From assembly GCF_001746295.1 (NCBI RefSeq), contig NZ_MJAH01000004.1:124001-188000 (forward strand): a DNA stretch of 64,000 nt, written 5' to 3'. The position numbers were made by a program, and so were the translations under genes. Source of the DNA: Streptomyces sp. LUP47B (GTDB taxonomy: Bacteria; Actinomycetota; Actinomycetes; Streptomycetales; Streptomycetaceae). Shown here piece by piece: positions 1 through 9,066 of this stretch; position 1 is the stretch's first letter; every line of letters starts with the position of its first letter. The notes below the pieces were generated by a model that was given only the letters and a program-made list of their open reading frames with translations, searched no databases and had not been told where the DNA came from.

Positions 1-1
1 C

Positions 2-1363
2 TTCCGCTGGTACGAGAAGGACCGCGGCGAGGTGATGGTCTGCAACCGCCCGACCAGTGCCGTCGAACTCCAGCAGCGGGCCGTGGCACAGGCGGGACAC
101 GGCGGACTCCTCGCCGTGGACGGCGCGAGCCGCGGCAACCTCTTCTCCGGCGGCGCCGAGGAACAGGCCCTCGTCCTGTCCATCGCCACCCGCCGCCGCA
201 GCCGCGAGACCCGCTCCCGGGCCGGCTACTTCGCCTACTTCTCCGACCCGGCCAACGCCGTCCGCACCGCCATGTCGTTCCTCGCCGAGGTCGGCCGCGA
301 GATCGGCCAGTCGACCCGCACCCGGATACGCAAGGAGCGTCCCCGGGTGGGCCGCGGGGGCCTGTACCCGCTCGTCCGCGCCTTCGCGACCGTCGTGGAA
401 CGCGACGTCGTGGTCGCCGCCGTCATGGGGGACATGCTCGCCGGGCGTACGGCCGTCTACGCCGACCTCGTCGCCTACGACGAGGTCGCCCACCACTCCG
501 GGCCGACGAGCCGGGACGCCGCGAAGGTACTGGAGCGCCTGGACCGCTCGCTCGCGCTGATCGAGAACGTCGCCGAACACGCCCCGCGTCCGTACCGGAT
601 CGTCGTCCTCTCCGACCACGGCCAGAGCCCCGGCGAGACCTTCCGCACCCGCTACGGGCTCACCCTCGGCGACCTGGTCCGGGCCGGCTGCGGGCTGCCC
701 GTGTCGCGCAAGGCGGAGCGCACCCACAGCGGGGCCGAGGCCCGCGCCGCCGTCCGTGCCGCGCTGCGCCGGCCGGGCAAGGAGGGGCGCGAGCAGTACC
801 GGCCCGCGCGTGACTCCGAGCCGATCGTGCTGGCCTCCGGCAACCTCGGCCTGGTCTCCTTCCCGGACGTGCATCACCGGATGAGCAAGGAGGAGATGGA
901 CGCGAGGCACCCGGCTCTGCTGGCCACTCTCGCCAACCATCCCGGTGTCGGCTTCCTCCTGGTGCGCAGCGAGGAGCACGGTGGGGTGGTGCTGGGGCCG
1001 TTCGGCAAGGAGATCCCCCTCGACCGGCTCGACGACGATCCCGGGCCGTTGGCCGACTTCGGGCCCGGCGCGGTCGAGGCGATACGCCGTACGCACTCCT
1101 TTCCGCACACCGCCGACATCATGGTCAACTCCTGGTACGACCCGGCGGAGGGCGAGGTGCTCGCCTTCGAGGAGCAGATCGGGTCGCACGGCGGGCTGGG
1201 CGGTGCGCAGGCCAAACCGTTCCTGTTGTCGCCGCTCGCCCTGTCCGCGCCGCCCGAGCCACTCGCCGGGGCAGAGCGGGTGCACGACGTGCTGCGGAGG
1301 TGGCTCGACGAGGCCGGGGGTCCTCAAGTGCCGTTGCAGAAGCCCGAGGAGAAGGCCGCGTAG
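2..1363 (+). CDS. Alkaline-phosphatase-superfamily (phosphodiesterase-like) protein, 5'-truncated by the window edge
   Basis: The reading frame is open from base 2, so the true start lies upstream and about 453 C-terminal residues are visible. The segment around nt 440-640 has the hallmarks of the type I phosphodiesterase/nucleotide pyrophosphatase fold: a YDEVAHHSG stretch (a metal-binding Asp and His region) followed by VVLSDHGQSPG, where DHG is the usual second metal site. The C-terminal third carries IGSHGGLGG, a third metal-site-like His. In actinobacteria such domains are often fused to N-terminal membrane/holin-like segments, which would be outside the window. The natural substrate is unknown. 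A 176-nt non-coding stretch containing an intergenic repeat follows. Confidence 0.75.
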   Translation, partial: FRWYEKDRGEVMVCNRPTSAVELQQRAVAQAGHGGLLAVDGASRGNLFSGGAEEQALVLSIATRRRSRETRSRAGYFAYFSDPANAVRTAMSFLAEVGREIGQSTRTRIRKERPRVGRGGLYPLVRAFATVVERDVVVAAVMGDMLAGRTAVYADLVAYDEVAHHSGPTSRDAAKVLERLDRSLALIENVAEHAPRPYRIVVLSDHGQSPGETFRTRYGLTLGDLVRAGCGLPVSRKAERTHSGAEARAAVRAALRRPGKEGREQYRPARDSEPIVLASGNLGLVSFPDVHHRMSKEEMDARHPALLATLANHPGVGFLLVRSEEHGGVVLGPFGKEIPLDRLDDDPGPLADFGPGAVEAIRRTHSFPHTADIMVNSWYDPAEGEVLAFEEQIGSHGGLGGAQAKPFLLSPLALSAPPEPLAGAERVHDVLRRWLDEAGGPQVPLQKPEEKAA

Positions 1364-1370
1364 TTGTCCG

Positions 1371-1437
1371 GCTGCGGGCCGGTGGGGGCCGGTCGCGCAC
1401 ACGCGGCGGAGCCGTATATCGATACAGCCCGCTCCCC
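1371..1437. repeat. Intergenic repeat element, copy A
   Basis: This G/C-rich intergenic segment has the layout CTGCGGGxCxG...GGTCGCGC...CGGCGGAGCCG...GATACAG...CCCC. The same layout recurs at 24763-24830, and a shorter relative lies inverted at 18241-18287. All three sit between genes, just past a stop codon. Similar dispersed elements are common in Streptomyces intergenic DNA. Part of the element can form a hairpin, so it may help terminate the preceding transcript. Confidence 0.6.
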
Positions 1438-1539
1438 TGGTGGGTCCGGTCGGCCTGAGAAAAATCGGCTGCGTCTCTTCGGCCCGGCGCGGACACTGTT
1501 CGAGTTGCCCTTTCTCGAACACTCCCTGGAGCCACCGCT

Positions 1540-2601
1540 TTGCAGGCTGCCGTCACCGTGTCGCCCTCCCGTATCCCCGAGCTTCTCCTCGGCCTCGCCA
1601 CCGTGCGGCCCGTCTTCGTCTGGGGCGCCCCCGGCATCGGCAAGTCGTCCCTCGTCAGGGAGTTCGCCGCCTCGCTGGGCCTGGAGTGCGTGAGCCTGAT
1701 CGGTACGCAGCTCGCTCCCGAGGACCTCATCGGGGTGCCCCAGATCCGGGACGGGCGGTCGGTGTTCTGTCCGCCGGAATCCATCGCGCGCGACGAGCCG
1801 TACTGTCTCTTCCTGGACGAGCTGAACGCGGCAACGCCGGATGTGCAGAAGGCGTTCTACTCGCTGATCCTGGACCGCCGCATCGGCGACTACGAACTCC
1901 CCAAGGGCTCCATCGTCATCGGTGCCGGAAACCGGGCCACCGACAACGCCCTCGCCCGGCCCATCGCGTCCGCCCTCGTCAACCGTCTCACCCATGTCCA
2001 TCTGGAGGCGTCCGCGAAGGACTGGCTGGTCTGGGCCGCCGAGAACGGCATCCACCCCTGGATCCTCGACCACCTCACCGACCGGCCCGACCACCTGTGG
2101 TCCAAGCCGCCCAAGACCGAGGAGCCCTTCTCCACGCCCCGCTCCTGGCACATGCTCTCCGACGCGCTGCACTCCTTCGGCCGGGACCTCGACGAGGAGA
2201 CCCTGAAGGTGCTCGCGCACGGCACGCTGACGCCCCGGCACGCCACCGCGTTCTGCGGCTACGTCAAGATCGTGCGCAGCCGGTTCGGTATCGAGGCGAT
2301 CATCAAGGGCGAGGCACGCTGGCCGAACCGCCTGGAGGACCGCGACCTGCTCTACTACCTCGCCGAGTCCTTCCGCGGCCGTCTGATCAAGGAACTCCCG
2401 GTCAGCAAGGAGCACATGTCGGCGGCCGGCCGCCAGACCGCGTACCGCGCCAAGTCGCTGCTCGTCCAGCTCGCCGAGATCTCCGTCGAGGTCGCCCAGA
2501 CCGTCATCGCCTCCGACGACGACGGCAACCCCGTACTGCCGTCCTGGTTCCTCGTCGAGGCCGCCCGGGACATGCCCCGGCTGGTGGAGGCGCGGCGGTG
2601 A
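1540..2601 (+). CDS. MoxR-type AAA+ ATPase
   Basis: This 353-residue protein has a Walker A loop GAPGIGKS near residue 30 and Walker B LFLDELNAA near residue 90. A sensor-like GAGNRATDNA follows near residue 127, matching MoxR/CbxX-type AAA+ ATPases. These usually act with a von Willebrand A (VWA) partner as a chaperone that inserts metals or assembles complexes. The start used is TTG with a GGAG about 10 nt upstream; a GTG at 1558 is an alternative. The next gene overlaps its stop by 4 nt and encodes a VWA protein, so the two are almost certainly translationally coupled and act together. Confidence 0.88.
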   Translation: MQAAVTVSPSRIPELLLGLATVRPVFVWGAPGIGKSSLVREFAASLGLECVSLIGTQLAPEDLIGVPQIRDGRSVFCPPESIARDEPYCLFLDELNAATPDVQKAFYSLILDRRIGDYELPKGSIVIGAGNRATDNALARPIASALVNRLTHVHLEASAKDWLVWAAENGIHPWILDHLTDRPDHLWSKPPKTEEPFSTPRSWHMLSDALHSFGRDLDEETLKVLAHGTLTPRHATAFCGYVKIVRSRFGIEAIIKGEARWPNRLEDRDLLYYLAESFRGRLIKELPVSKEHMSAAGRQTAYRAKSLLVQLAEISVEVAQTVIASDDDGNPVLPSWFLVEAARDMPRLVEARR

Positions 2602-4391
2602 GCCGGAGCCCCGAAAAGAAGAAGAAGCGGGATCTCGCGGGCGAGGCGTTCGCCGAGGGAATGAGGCTGATGCGGGCCAACCCGGCGCTCGCGGCGGTCG
2701 AGTTCGACGTCTGCCGCCGGGAGGAGTGCCGGTTCGCGCCCCGGAACGGGCTCGTGGTCGTCGACTCCGACGGCAATCTCCACGCCCACCCCGACCGGCT
2801 TGCCGAGCCCGCCGCCTGGGCCTGGGCGCTCGCCCACGCCGTCCTGCACCTCGGCTTCGGGCACGTACCGGCGGTGAAGGGCGAACGCGTCCAGCCCGAC
2901 CGCTTCGACCTCGCCGCCCGCTGTCTCGTCGTCAACCGCTTCCTGCTCGGCTTCCCCGTCGGCAGGGCCCCCGAGCACCTGCCCGCCTCCTACCCCGACG
3001 GCGACGAGGAGCAACTCGCCGCGCGCTGGCGGCGCGACGGCATCCCGGCCGTCCACGAACACTGCGGTACGGCGGGCCCGGACCCCGATCAGCTGCTGCT
3101 CAGGTGGGTGGGCTGGTCGCAGGCGCCCGACTGGCAGCTGGCGTTCGCCACCGCACTGACCCGGACCATGTCCGCGGCGATGGACATGGCGGGCGGCCGC
3201 CGCGACTCCCTCAGCGGAGAAGTGACCCCGCAACGCCCCTGGCAGCGGGCCCTGAGCTGGTTCATCTCCTCCTACCCGCTGCTCGGCGGCATCGCGGCCG
3301 GCATCAAGCTGGTGGCCGACGCCGAACTCGCCCGCGCCCACGGCATCGCGATCGCCGCCGTCAACGCCGAGGCCGCCGAGATCTACATCAACCCGCTGCG
3401 CCGCTTCGACGACGAGGAATGGCGGTTCATCCTCGCCCACGAGATGCTGCACGCCGCCCTGCGCCACGGCGACCGCTGCGGCACCCGCGACCCCTACCTC
3501 TTCAACATCGCCTGCGACTACGTCATCAACGGCTGGCTGACCGAGATGCGCATCGGCACCATGCCCGAGGGCCTGCTGCACGACCCCGAGCTCACCGGCC
3601 TCTCCTCCGAGGAGGTCTACGACCGCATCGCCGGCGATCTGCGCCGCATGCGCCGGCTGGCCACCCTCCGCGGCAAGGGCGCCGGCGACATCCTCGGAGG
3701 CCCGCTCGGCTCGCCCCGCGACTACGTCGACCTCGACGAGTTCTACCGCCGTGGCCTCGCCCGGGGCCTCGACCTGCACCAGCGGCAGGAGCGCGGGTTC
3801 CTGCCCGGCGGCCTGGTCGAGGAGATCCGCGCGCTCAGCCATCCGCCGCTGCCCTGGGACGCGCAACTCGCCCGCTGGTTCGACGAGTTCGTGCCCAGCC
3901 CACAGCCCGTGCGGTCCTACGCCCGTCCCTCGCGCCGTCAGTCCTCCACCCCCGACATCCCGCGCGCCGGCCACTACTTCCCGCCCGAGGAGATCGCCCG
4001 CTGCACCTTCGGCGTGGTCCTGGACACCTCCGGGTCGATGAACCGCACCCTGCTCGGCAAGGCACTCGGTGCGATCGCCTCGTACGCCGAGGCCCGGGAC
4101 GTCCCCGCCGCCCGGGTCGTGTTCTGCGACGCGGCCCCGCACGACGCCGGCTATCTGCCCGTCACCGAGATCGCCGAGCGGGTCCGGGTGCACGGCCGCG
4201 GCGGCACCGTCCTGCAGCCCGGCATCGACCTGCTGCACCGCGCCGACGACTTCCCCGCGAGCGCGCCCGTGCTGGTGATCACCGACGGCTGGTGCGACGT
4301 ACTGCGCGTCCGGCGCGAGCACGCCTATCTGATCCCGCAGGGGGCCAGACTGCCGTTCACCGCACGGGGGCCGGTCTTCCGCGTGAGCTGA
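2598..4391 (+). CDS. Putative metallopeptidase-VWA protein (DUF2201 type), MoxR partner
   Basis: The GTG start overlaps the stop of the MoxR ATPase (GTGA), giving 597 residues. The middle contains FILAHEMLHAALRHGD, an HExxH zinc motif with a helical context like that of peptidase-related domains of the DUF2201/VWA-like family. The C-terminal part (from about residue 470) is a VWA-like domain with VVLDTSGSM, the DxSxS metal-ion-dependent adhesion motif, and a later ITDGW. N-terminal Lys-rich residues follow the start. An ATPase-VWA pair of this kind is usually a co-chaperone module. The intact HExxH leaves open that it is proteolytically active. The target is unknown. Confidence 0.85.
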   Translation: MSRSPEKKKKRDLAGEAFAEGMRLMRANPALAAVEFDVCRREECRFAPRNGLVVVDSDGNLHAHPDRLAEPAAWAWALAHAVLHLGFGHVPAVKGERVQPDRFDLAARCLVVNRFLLGFPVGRAPEHLPASYPDGDEEQLAARWRRDGIPAVHEHCGTAGPDPDQLLLRWVGWSQAPDWQLAFATALTRTMSAAMDMAGGRRDSLSGEVTPQRPWQRALSWFISSYPLLGGIAAGIKLVADAELARAHGIAIAAVNAEAAEIYINPLRRFDDEEWRFILAHEMLHAALRHGDRCGTRDPYLFNIACDYVINGWLTEMRIGTMPEGLLHDPELTGLSSEEVYDRIAGDLRRMRRLATLRGKGAGDILGGPLGSPRDYVDLDEFYRRGLARGLDLHQRQERGFLPGGLVEEIRALSHPPLPWDAQLARWFDEFVPSPQPVRSYARPSRRQSSTPDIPRAGHYFPPEEIARCTFGVVLDTSGSMNRTLLGKALGAIASYAEARDVPAARVVFCDAAPHDAGYLPVTEIAERVRVHGRGGTVLQPGIDLLHRADDFPASAPVLVITDGWCDVLRVRREHAYLIPQGARLPFTARGPVFRVS

Positions 4392-4455
4392 GCCGTAGTG
4401 TGATCGGATGGTTCCCGTACACCCCCGTCAGCGGGACCACACGAAAGGACTGACC

Positions 4456-4884
4456 GTGGCCACCACGCGCTCCGCACACACCGTCTGGGAAGGCAACCTC
4501 CTCGAGGGGAGCGGTGTCGTCAACTTCGACTCCTCAGGTGCCATCGAGGCACAGCCGGTCACGTGGGCCTCGCGCTCCCAGGACGCCAACGGCAAGACCA
4601 GCCCCGAGGAGCTGATCGCCGCCGCGCACTCCAGCTGCTTCTCGATGGCGCTGTCGCACGCCCTGGCCGGCGCGGGCACCCCGCCCACCAAGCTCGTCAC
4701 CTCCGCCGACGTCTCCTTCCAGCCGGGCGAGGGCATCACGGGCATCCACCTGACCGTCGAGGGCACCGTGCCGGGCCTGGACGAGGAGGGCTTCGCCGCC
4801 GCCGCGGACGACGCCAAGGCCAACTGCCCGGTCAGTCAGGCCCTGAAGTCCGTCCCGATCACCCTGGACGCGAAGCTCGCCTGA
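4456..4884 (+). CDS. OsmC/Ohr-family peroxiredoxin
   Basis: The start chosen is GTG with GAAAGGA 7 nt upstream. This gives 142 residues, the usual OsmC length; the upstream in-frame ATG at 4408 would add an unlikely tail. The two redox cysteines are visible in AAHSSCFSMAL and in NCPVSQAL, the standard OsmC spacing. The family reduces organic hydroperoxides in the cytoplasm using dithiols. The gene is transcribed alone and ends in a strong hairpin. Confidence 0.93.
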   Translation: MATTRSAHTVWEGNLLEGSGVVNFDSSGAIEAQPVTWASRSQDANGKTSPEELIAAAHSSCFSMALSHALAGAGTPPTKLVTSADVSFQPGEGITGIHLTVEGTVPGLDEEGFAAAADDAKANCPVSQALKSVPITLDAKLA

Positions 4885-4901
4885 ACCCGAAGGCACCAGG
4901 T

Positions 4902-4934
4902 CGCGCAGGCCGCCCGCCAGGGGCGGTCTGCGCG
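4902..4934 (+). terminator. Hairpin terminator after osmC
   Basis: CGCAGGCCGCCC (4904-4915) pairs with GGGCGGTCTGCG (4921-4932) around a 5-nt loop. One G-T wobble interrupts the stem, and two more pairs extend it outward. It lies 18 nt after the osmC stop. No U tract follows, as is usual for Streptomyces terminators. Confidence 0.7.
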
Positions 4935-4977
4935 CGGCGCGGTTCGGGGATCGGTTCGGTGGTGCGGGAGGAACGCG

Positions 4978-6336
4978 ATGACTGTGGGAACGGCCGGCGG
5001 TACGGCGGCACTCGACTCCGGCACCCGTGAACTCACCCGTGTCGTCGTGCTGTTCAGCCTCACCGGCAGCCTGGACCCGGGACAGCCCTCGCTGGGCAGC
5101 CTCGTCGACAGATTCGACTTCGGCCGCTTCGCCCTGCACCTGAAGTCCAGCGAGGCGGTGCTGCCCGTACCGGTGCTCGTCGAGGACGTGGCACCCGGGG
5201 AACTGCGGCTGCCGCACGGCGACCACGGACTCGAGCTCGCGTCCGTCGAGATCGCCGTCCTCGCCACCCCGCGCGGGGACATCACCCTGGCCCTGGACTG
5301 TGGATTCGCCGGACAGACGCCTCCTGCCGCCCTCGCGGCGTGGCTCGCCGACACCTGCTTCGACCGGGACCGGATCACCCTCGGCACCAGCGCCCTGCTC
5401 GACTCGCTGGGCCGACGGCTCACCCCGCGGGAACCGCTCGCCTTCGGCCAGAACGTCCACCAACTGGTCTTTCCCGGCGGCGACTTGGCGAACGACCTGC
5501 TGGGCCCCGACGAGACCCGCCTTCCCACCCTGCTGACCGAGATCGTGTACCGCGGCCGGCTGTCCACGTCCGAGCCGCCCCACCTCCACAGGAACGGCCG
5601 CACGCTCTCCGCGCACGGCCGCGGGGTCTCCGTCCACGCCGGCTGGGCCGGGCACGTGGAGAACGGCCTGATCCTGGTCGCCGTCGGCATGATCTCCGCC
5701 CTCGCCGTCCTCCAGCGCACCCGGCTGGCCGCCTTCGAGACCATGCGCGCCAACGAACGGGCCGCGGCCGAGTCGCCGTACGAGATCCGCAGGCTGATCT
5801 CCCGGCTCTCCGACGGGGTGAACGAACTCCAGCTGGACCTGGCCTTCGGCGTCGAGGCGTACGTCGACAGCCTGCTGATCCCCGAGATGGTCATGGAGAC
5901 ATTCCAGTCCTCGCTGCGCGACGCGCTCGGCATCCCCGAGAGTCTGGACAACTCCGCCAGGATGGTCGAGCGTCTTACCTCGGTGATCAGCGCCCGCTCG
6001 GCCGCTCTGCAGGCCCAGCTCGCCGAGCGCGACGACCGCAGGGACCGTACGGTGTCGGCGCTCGTCGCGGTGGCCACCGGCATCGCTCTGCCGCCGACGC
6101 TGCTGCTGGCGTTCTTCGGGGCCAACGCGTCCAACGTGGACGATCGGCGGTCCCTCTTCGACGCCCACTACCTCCCGGCCTACCTGCTGGCCTGGCTTCC
6201 CTTCATCGCCCTCGCCGTGATCGGATACCTCCTGCTCAGGCGGGTCAGCAGGCGCTCCGGCGCGCTGCTGGCGACCCCGACGGCCGCCCCGGTGCCCGCA
6301 CCGCGGTCGCCGTCCCGTCCCCCGTCCGGAAGCTGA
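4978..6336 (+). CDS. CorA-like membrane protein without the GMN motif
   Basis: This 452-residue protein has a long soluble N-terminal part. Helix-rich coiled segments rich in Glu and Arg follow (about residues 240-360). Two C-terminal transmembrane helices (about 362-380 and 400-420) are followed by a basic tail. This is the CorA/MRS2 topology. However, the loop after the first helix reads FFGANASNVDD where divalent-cation channels carry YGMN. It could be a divergent CorA-like channel, a zinc/other ion transporter, or a non-transporting relative. A GGAGG-type site precedes the ATG. The phosphodiesterase gene starts 7 nt after its stop. Confidence 0.7.
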   Translation: MTVGTAGGTAALDSGTRELTRVVVLFSLTGSLDPGQPSLGSLVDRFDFGRFALHLKSSEAVLPVPVLVEDVAPGELRLPHGDHGLELASVEIAVLATPRGDITLALDCGFAGQTPPAALAAWLADTCFDRDRITLGTSALLDSLGRRLTPREPLAFGQNVHQLVFPGGDLANDLLGPDETRLPTLLTEIVYRGRLSTSEPPHLHRNGRTLSAHGRGVSVHAGWAGHVENGLILVAVGMISALAVLQRTRLAAFETMRANERAAAESPYEIRRLISRLSDGVNELQLDLAFGVEAYVDSLLIPEMVMETFQSSLRDALGIPESLDNSARMVERLTSVISARSAALQAQLAERDDRRDRTVSALVAVATGIALPPTLLLAFFGANASNVDDRRSLFDAHYLPAYLLAWLPFIALAVIGYLLLRRVSRRSGALLATPTAAPVPAPRSPSRPPSGS

Positions 6337-6343
6337 GAGCCGT

Positions 6344-7102
6344 ATGCCACGACGTCCCGCGGTCTCCGCCCACCGGGGCGGATCCGAGCGTGCCGGCGCC
6401 GCGACCTGGGAGGCCTACGAGGACGCGATCCGGTCCGGGGCGGAGTACGTCGAGTTCGACGTCCGGCGTACGGCGGACGGGGTCTTCGTCGTCCACCACG
6501 ACCCCCGCGTGGGGCACACCGGCCCGCTTCTCAGCGAGATCAGCCACGCCGAGCTCAGTGAACGGTCCGGTCGTCGCGTGCCGGTCGTCGACGAGGTGAT
6601 GTCCCTGATCGCAGGGAAGCTGGTCGGACATCTGGACCTGAAGGAGAGCGGCTACGAGCACGAGCTGATCGACCGGGCGGTCGCCCTGCTCGGCGCGGAC
6701 GGATTCGTCGCCACGACCCTGGAGGACCGTTCCGTCGCGGCCATCGCACAAGCCTTCCCGCGCGTGCGCACCGCCCTGTCGCTGGGCCGCGACCGCAGGG
6801 AGATCGCCCGGGCCCGCCTCGCCGGCACCCGGCTCAGCGAGCTGCTGCCGATGCGCCGGGTGCGCGCCTGCGGGGCGAGCGGAGTGGCCGTGCACCAACG
6901 GCTGGCCCGCGCCAACGTGCTGCGCGCGGCGGCCCGGCACGACCTGTTCACCATGGTCTGGACCGTCAACGACGACACCCTGATGCGGGCGTTTCTCGGC
7001 CATCCACGCGTCGACGTCCTGATCACCGACCGGCCGCGACGGGCCGTCGCACTGCGCGGGGAGCCGCACGAGGAGCGTCCGCCGGGGTACTCGTCCCACT
7101 GA
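6344..7102 (+). CDS. Glycerophosphodiester phosphodiesterase
   Basis: The 252-residue sequence begins with SAHRGGSERAG, then EFDVRRTADGVFVVHHDP, and near the C-terminus VWTVNDD and DRP. These are the His-Arg, Glu-x-Asp and His-Asp metal/catalytic motifs of the GDPD TIM barrel. The enzyme hydrolyses deacylated phospholipid diesters to glycerol 3-phosphate and an alcohol. No signal peptide is seen, so it is predicted cytoplasmic. It starts 7 nt after the CorA-like gene and is probably co-transcribed with it. Confidence 0.92.
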   Translation: MPRRPAVSAHRGGSERAGAATWEAYEDAIRSGAEYVEFDVRRTADGVFVVHHDPRVGHTGPLLSEISHAELSERSGRRVPVVDEVMSLIAGKLVGHLDLKESGYEHELIDRAVALLGADGFVATTLEDRSVAAIAQAFPRVRTALSLGRDRREIARARLAGTRLSELLPMRRVRACGASGVAVHQRLARANVLRAAARHDLFTMVWTVNDDTLMRAFLGHPRVDVLITDRPRRAVALRGEPHEERPPGYSSH

Positions 7103-7120
7103 GCGGGGCCATCCCGCGCC

Positions 7121-7141
7121 ATTGACAAGAGCGCACTCAAG
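7121..7141 (+). promoter_or_regulatory. HAIR-like element (HspR-type operator) upstream of dnaK
   Basis: The sequence ATTGACA-N7-ACTCAAG (7121-7127 and 7135-7141) matches the HspR consensus CTTGAGT-N7-ACTCAAG perfectly in the right half. Four of seven bases (TTGA) match in the left half, with the exact 7-nt spacing. TTGACA also resembles a -35 box, so the operator could overlap the promoter. The dnaK start lies 60 nt downstream. The match and spacing are seen directly; HspR control is inferred. Confidence 0.55.
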
Positions 7142-7201
7142 TTTTGTGCTGGAGTGCGGGACGGCTCCCTGGTGGACATTCCTGGGCGGAAGGGGACAGC
7201 G

Positions 7202-9061
7202 ATGGGACGTGCGGTCGGGATCGATCTCGGGACCACGAACTCGGTGGTCGCCGTGCTGGAGGGCGGTGAACCCACCGTTGTCGCCAACGCGGAGGGGGCC
7301 AGGACCACACCGTCGGTCGTGGCCTTCGCGAAGAACGGCGAAGTGCTGGTGGGCGAGGTCGCCAAGCGGCAGGCCGTGACCAACGTCGAGCGCACCGCGC
7401 GCTCCGTGAAGCGGTACATGGGCGACGGGAGCTGGCGCTTCCCGGACCAGGGCTCCATCGACGGCATCCGGTACCGGGCGCAGGAACTGTCGGCGCGGGT
7501 GCTGCAGAAGCTGAAGCGGGACGCCGAGTCCTATCTCGGCGAGGACGTCACCGACGCTGTGATCACGGTGCCCGCCTACTTCGACGACTCCCAGCGACAG
7601 GCCACCAAGGAGGCCGGGGAGATCGCTGGGCTCAAGGTCCTGAGGATCATCAACGAACCCACGGCGGCCGCGCTCGCCTACGGCCTGGACCGGGGCGAGG
7701 AGCAGACGGTCCTGGTCTTCGACCTGGGCGGCGGCACCTTCGACGTGTCCCTTCTGGAGATCGGCGACGGGGTCATCGAGGTCAAGGCGACCAACGGCGA
7801 CACACACCTGGGCGGCGACGACTGGGACCAGCGGGTCGTCGAGCACCTCGTGAAGAAGTTCCAGGGGCAGTACGGCGTCGACCTCGGCAAGGACAAGATG
7901 GCGCTGCAGCGGCTGCGCGAGGGGGCCGAGAAGGCGAAGATCGAGCTGTCGTCGTCCTCCGAGACCACGATCAACCTGCCCTACATCACCGCCTCCGCCG
8001 AGGGGCCCCTGCACCTCGACGAGAAGCTGACCCGCGCCCAGTTCCAGGAGCTCACCGCCGATCTGCTCGACCGCTGCAAGACCCCCTTCCACCAGGCGGT
8101 CAAGGACGCCGGCATCAAGCTCGCCGCGATCGACCACGTGATCCTCGTCGGCGGCTCCACTCGGATGCCCGCGGTCACGGAACTCGTCAAGGAGCTCACG
8201 GGCAAGGACCCGCACAAGGGAGTCAACCCGGACGAGGTCGTGGCGGTCGGCGCGGCGCTCCAGGCGGGCGTCATCCGCGGCGACGTCAAGGACGTGCTCC
8301 TCCTCGACGTCACCCCGCTGTCCCTGGGGATCGAGACCAAGGGCGGCATCATGACGAAGCTCATCGAGCGCAACACCACGATCCCCACCCGCCGTTCGGA
8401 GATCTTCACCACCGCGACCGACAACCAGCCCTCGGTCGGCATCCAGGTCTACCAGGGGGAACGCGAGATCGCCGCGTACAACAAGAAACTCGGCGTCTTC
8501 GACCTGACCGGTCTGCCGCCCGCCCCGCGAGGCGTTCCCCAGATCGAGGTCGCGTTCGACATCGACGCGAACGGGATCATGCACGTCTCGGCGAAGGACC
8601 TCGCGACCGGGCGCGAACAGAAGATGACGGTCACCGGCGGATCGGCGCTGCCCAAGGACGACATCGACCGCATGATGCGCGAGGCCGAGCAGTACGCCGA
8701 GGAGGACCGCAACCGCCGCGAGGCCGCCGAGACCCGTAACCAGGCCGAGCAACTCGTCTACCAGACCGAGAAGTTCGTCCGGGAGAACGCCGACAAGGTC
8801 CCCGCCGACACGAAGACGGAGGTCGAGTCGGCGGTCGCGGACCTGAAGCGGCTCCTGGAGGAGAACGCCGACACCAACACCCTCCGGGGCGGCGTCGAGC
8901 AACTCGCCTCCGTCAGCCAGAAGATGGGCCAGGCGATGTACGCCCAGGCCCAGCAGCAGCCCCCGCAGGACGAACCGGCCTCACCGCAACAGGAGGAGGA
9001 GGGCGTGGTCGACGCGGAGATCGTCGACGACGAGAAGGACCAGAAGGGCGGGGCCGCCTGA
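7202..9061 (+). CDS. dnaK: Hsp70 chaperone DnaK (stand-alone copy)
   Basis: This 619-residue protein starts with [16 protein letters not shown], the Hsp70 ATPase signature. The other signatures are present too: [12 protein letters not shown] (residues ~179-190) and [13 protein letters not shown] (~316-328). The substrate-binding domain and an acidic tail ending [16 protein letters not shown] follow. The ATG is preceded by GGAAGGGGACAGCG. It is full length and appears functional. Unlike the classical Streptomyces dnaK-grpE-dnaJ-hspR operon, no grpE, dnaJ or hspR follows; the next gene, narJ, converges 5 nt away. It is therefore likely a second dnaK, controlled through the upstream HAIR-like site. 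Confidence 0.96.
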   Translation: MGRAVGIDLGTTNSVVAVLEGGEPTVVANAEGARTTPSVVAFAKNGEVLVGEVAKRQAVTNVERTARSVKRYMGDGSWRFPDQGSIDGIRYRAQELSARVLQKLKRDAESYLGEDVTDAVITVPAYFDDSQRQATKEAGEIAGLKVLRIINEPTAAALAYGLDRGEEQTVLVFDLGGGTFDVSLLEIGDGVIEVKATNGDTHLGGDDWDQRVVEHLVKKFQGQYGVDLGKDKMALQRLREGAEKAKIELSSSSETTINLPYITASAEGPLHLDEKLTRAQFQELTADLLDRCKTPFHQAVKDAGIKLAAIDHVILVGGSTRMPAVTELVKELTGKDPHKGVNPDEVVAVGAALQAGVIRGDVKDVLLLDVTPLSLGIETKGGIMTKLIERNTTIPTRRSEIFTTATDNQPSVGIQVYQGEREIAAYNKKLGVFDLTGLPPAPRGVPQIEVAFDIDANGIMHVSAKDLATGREQKMTVTGGSALPKDDIDRMMREAEQYAEEDRNRREAAETRNQAEQLVYQTEKFVRENADKVPADTKTEVESAVADLKRLLEENADTNTLRGGVEQLASVSQKMGQAMYAQAQQQPPQDEPASPQQEEEGVVDAEIVDDEKDQKGGAA

Positions 9062-9066
9062 GGTCG

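Noticed and set aside
945..2597. Open frame upstream of and in phase with the metallopeptidase-VWA gene
   Set aside because: It overlaps two real genes in other frames, has Arg/Pro/Ser-rich random composition and no ribosome site; the gene starts at GTG 2598.
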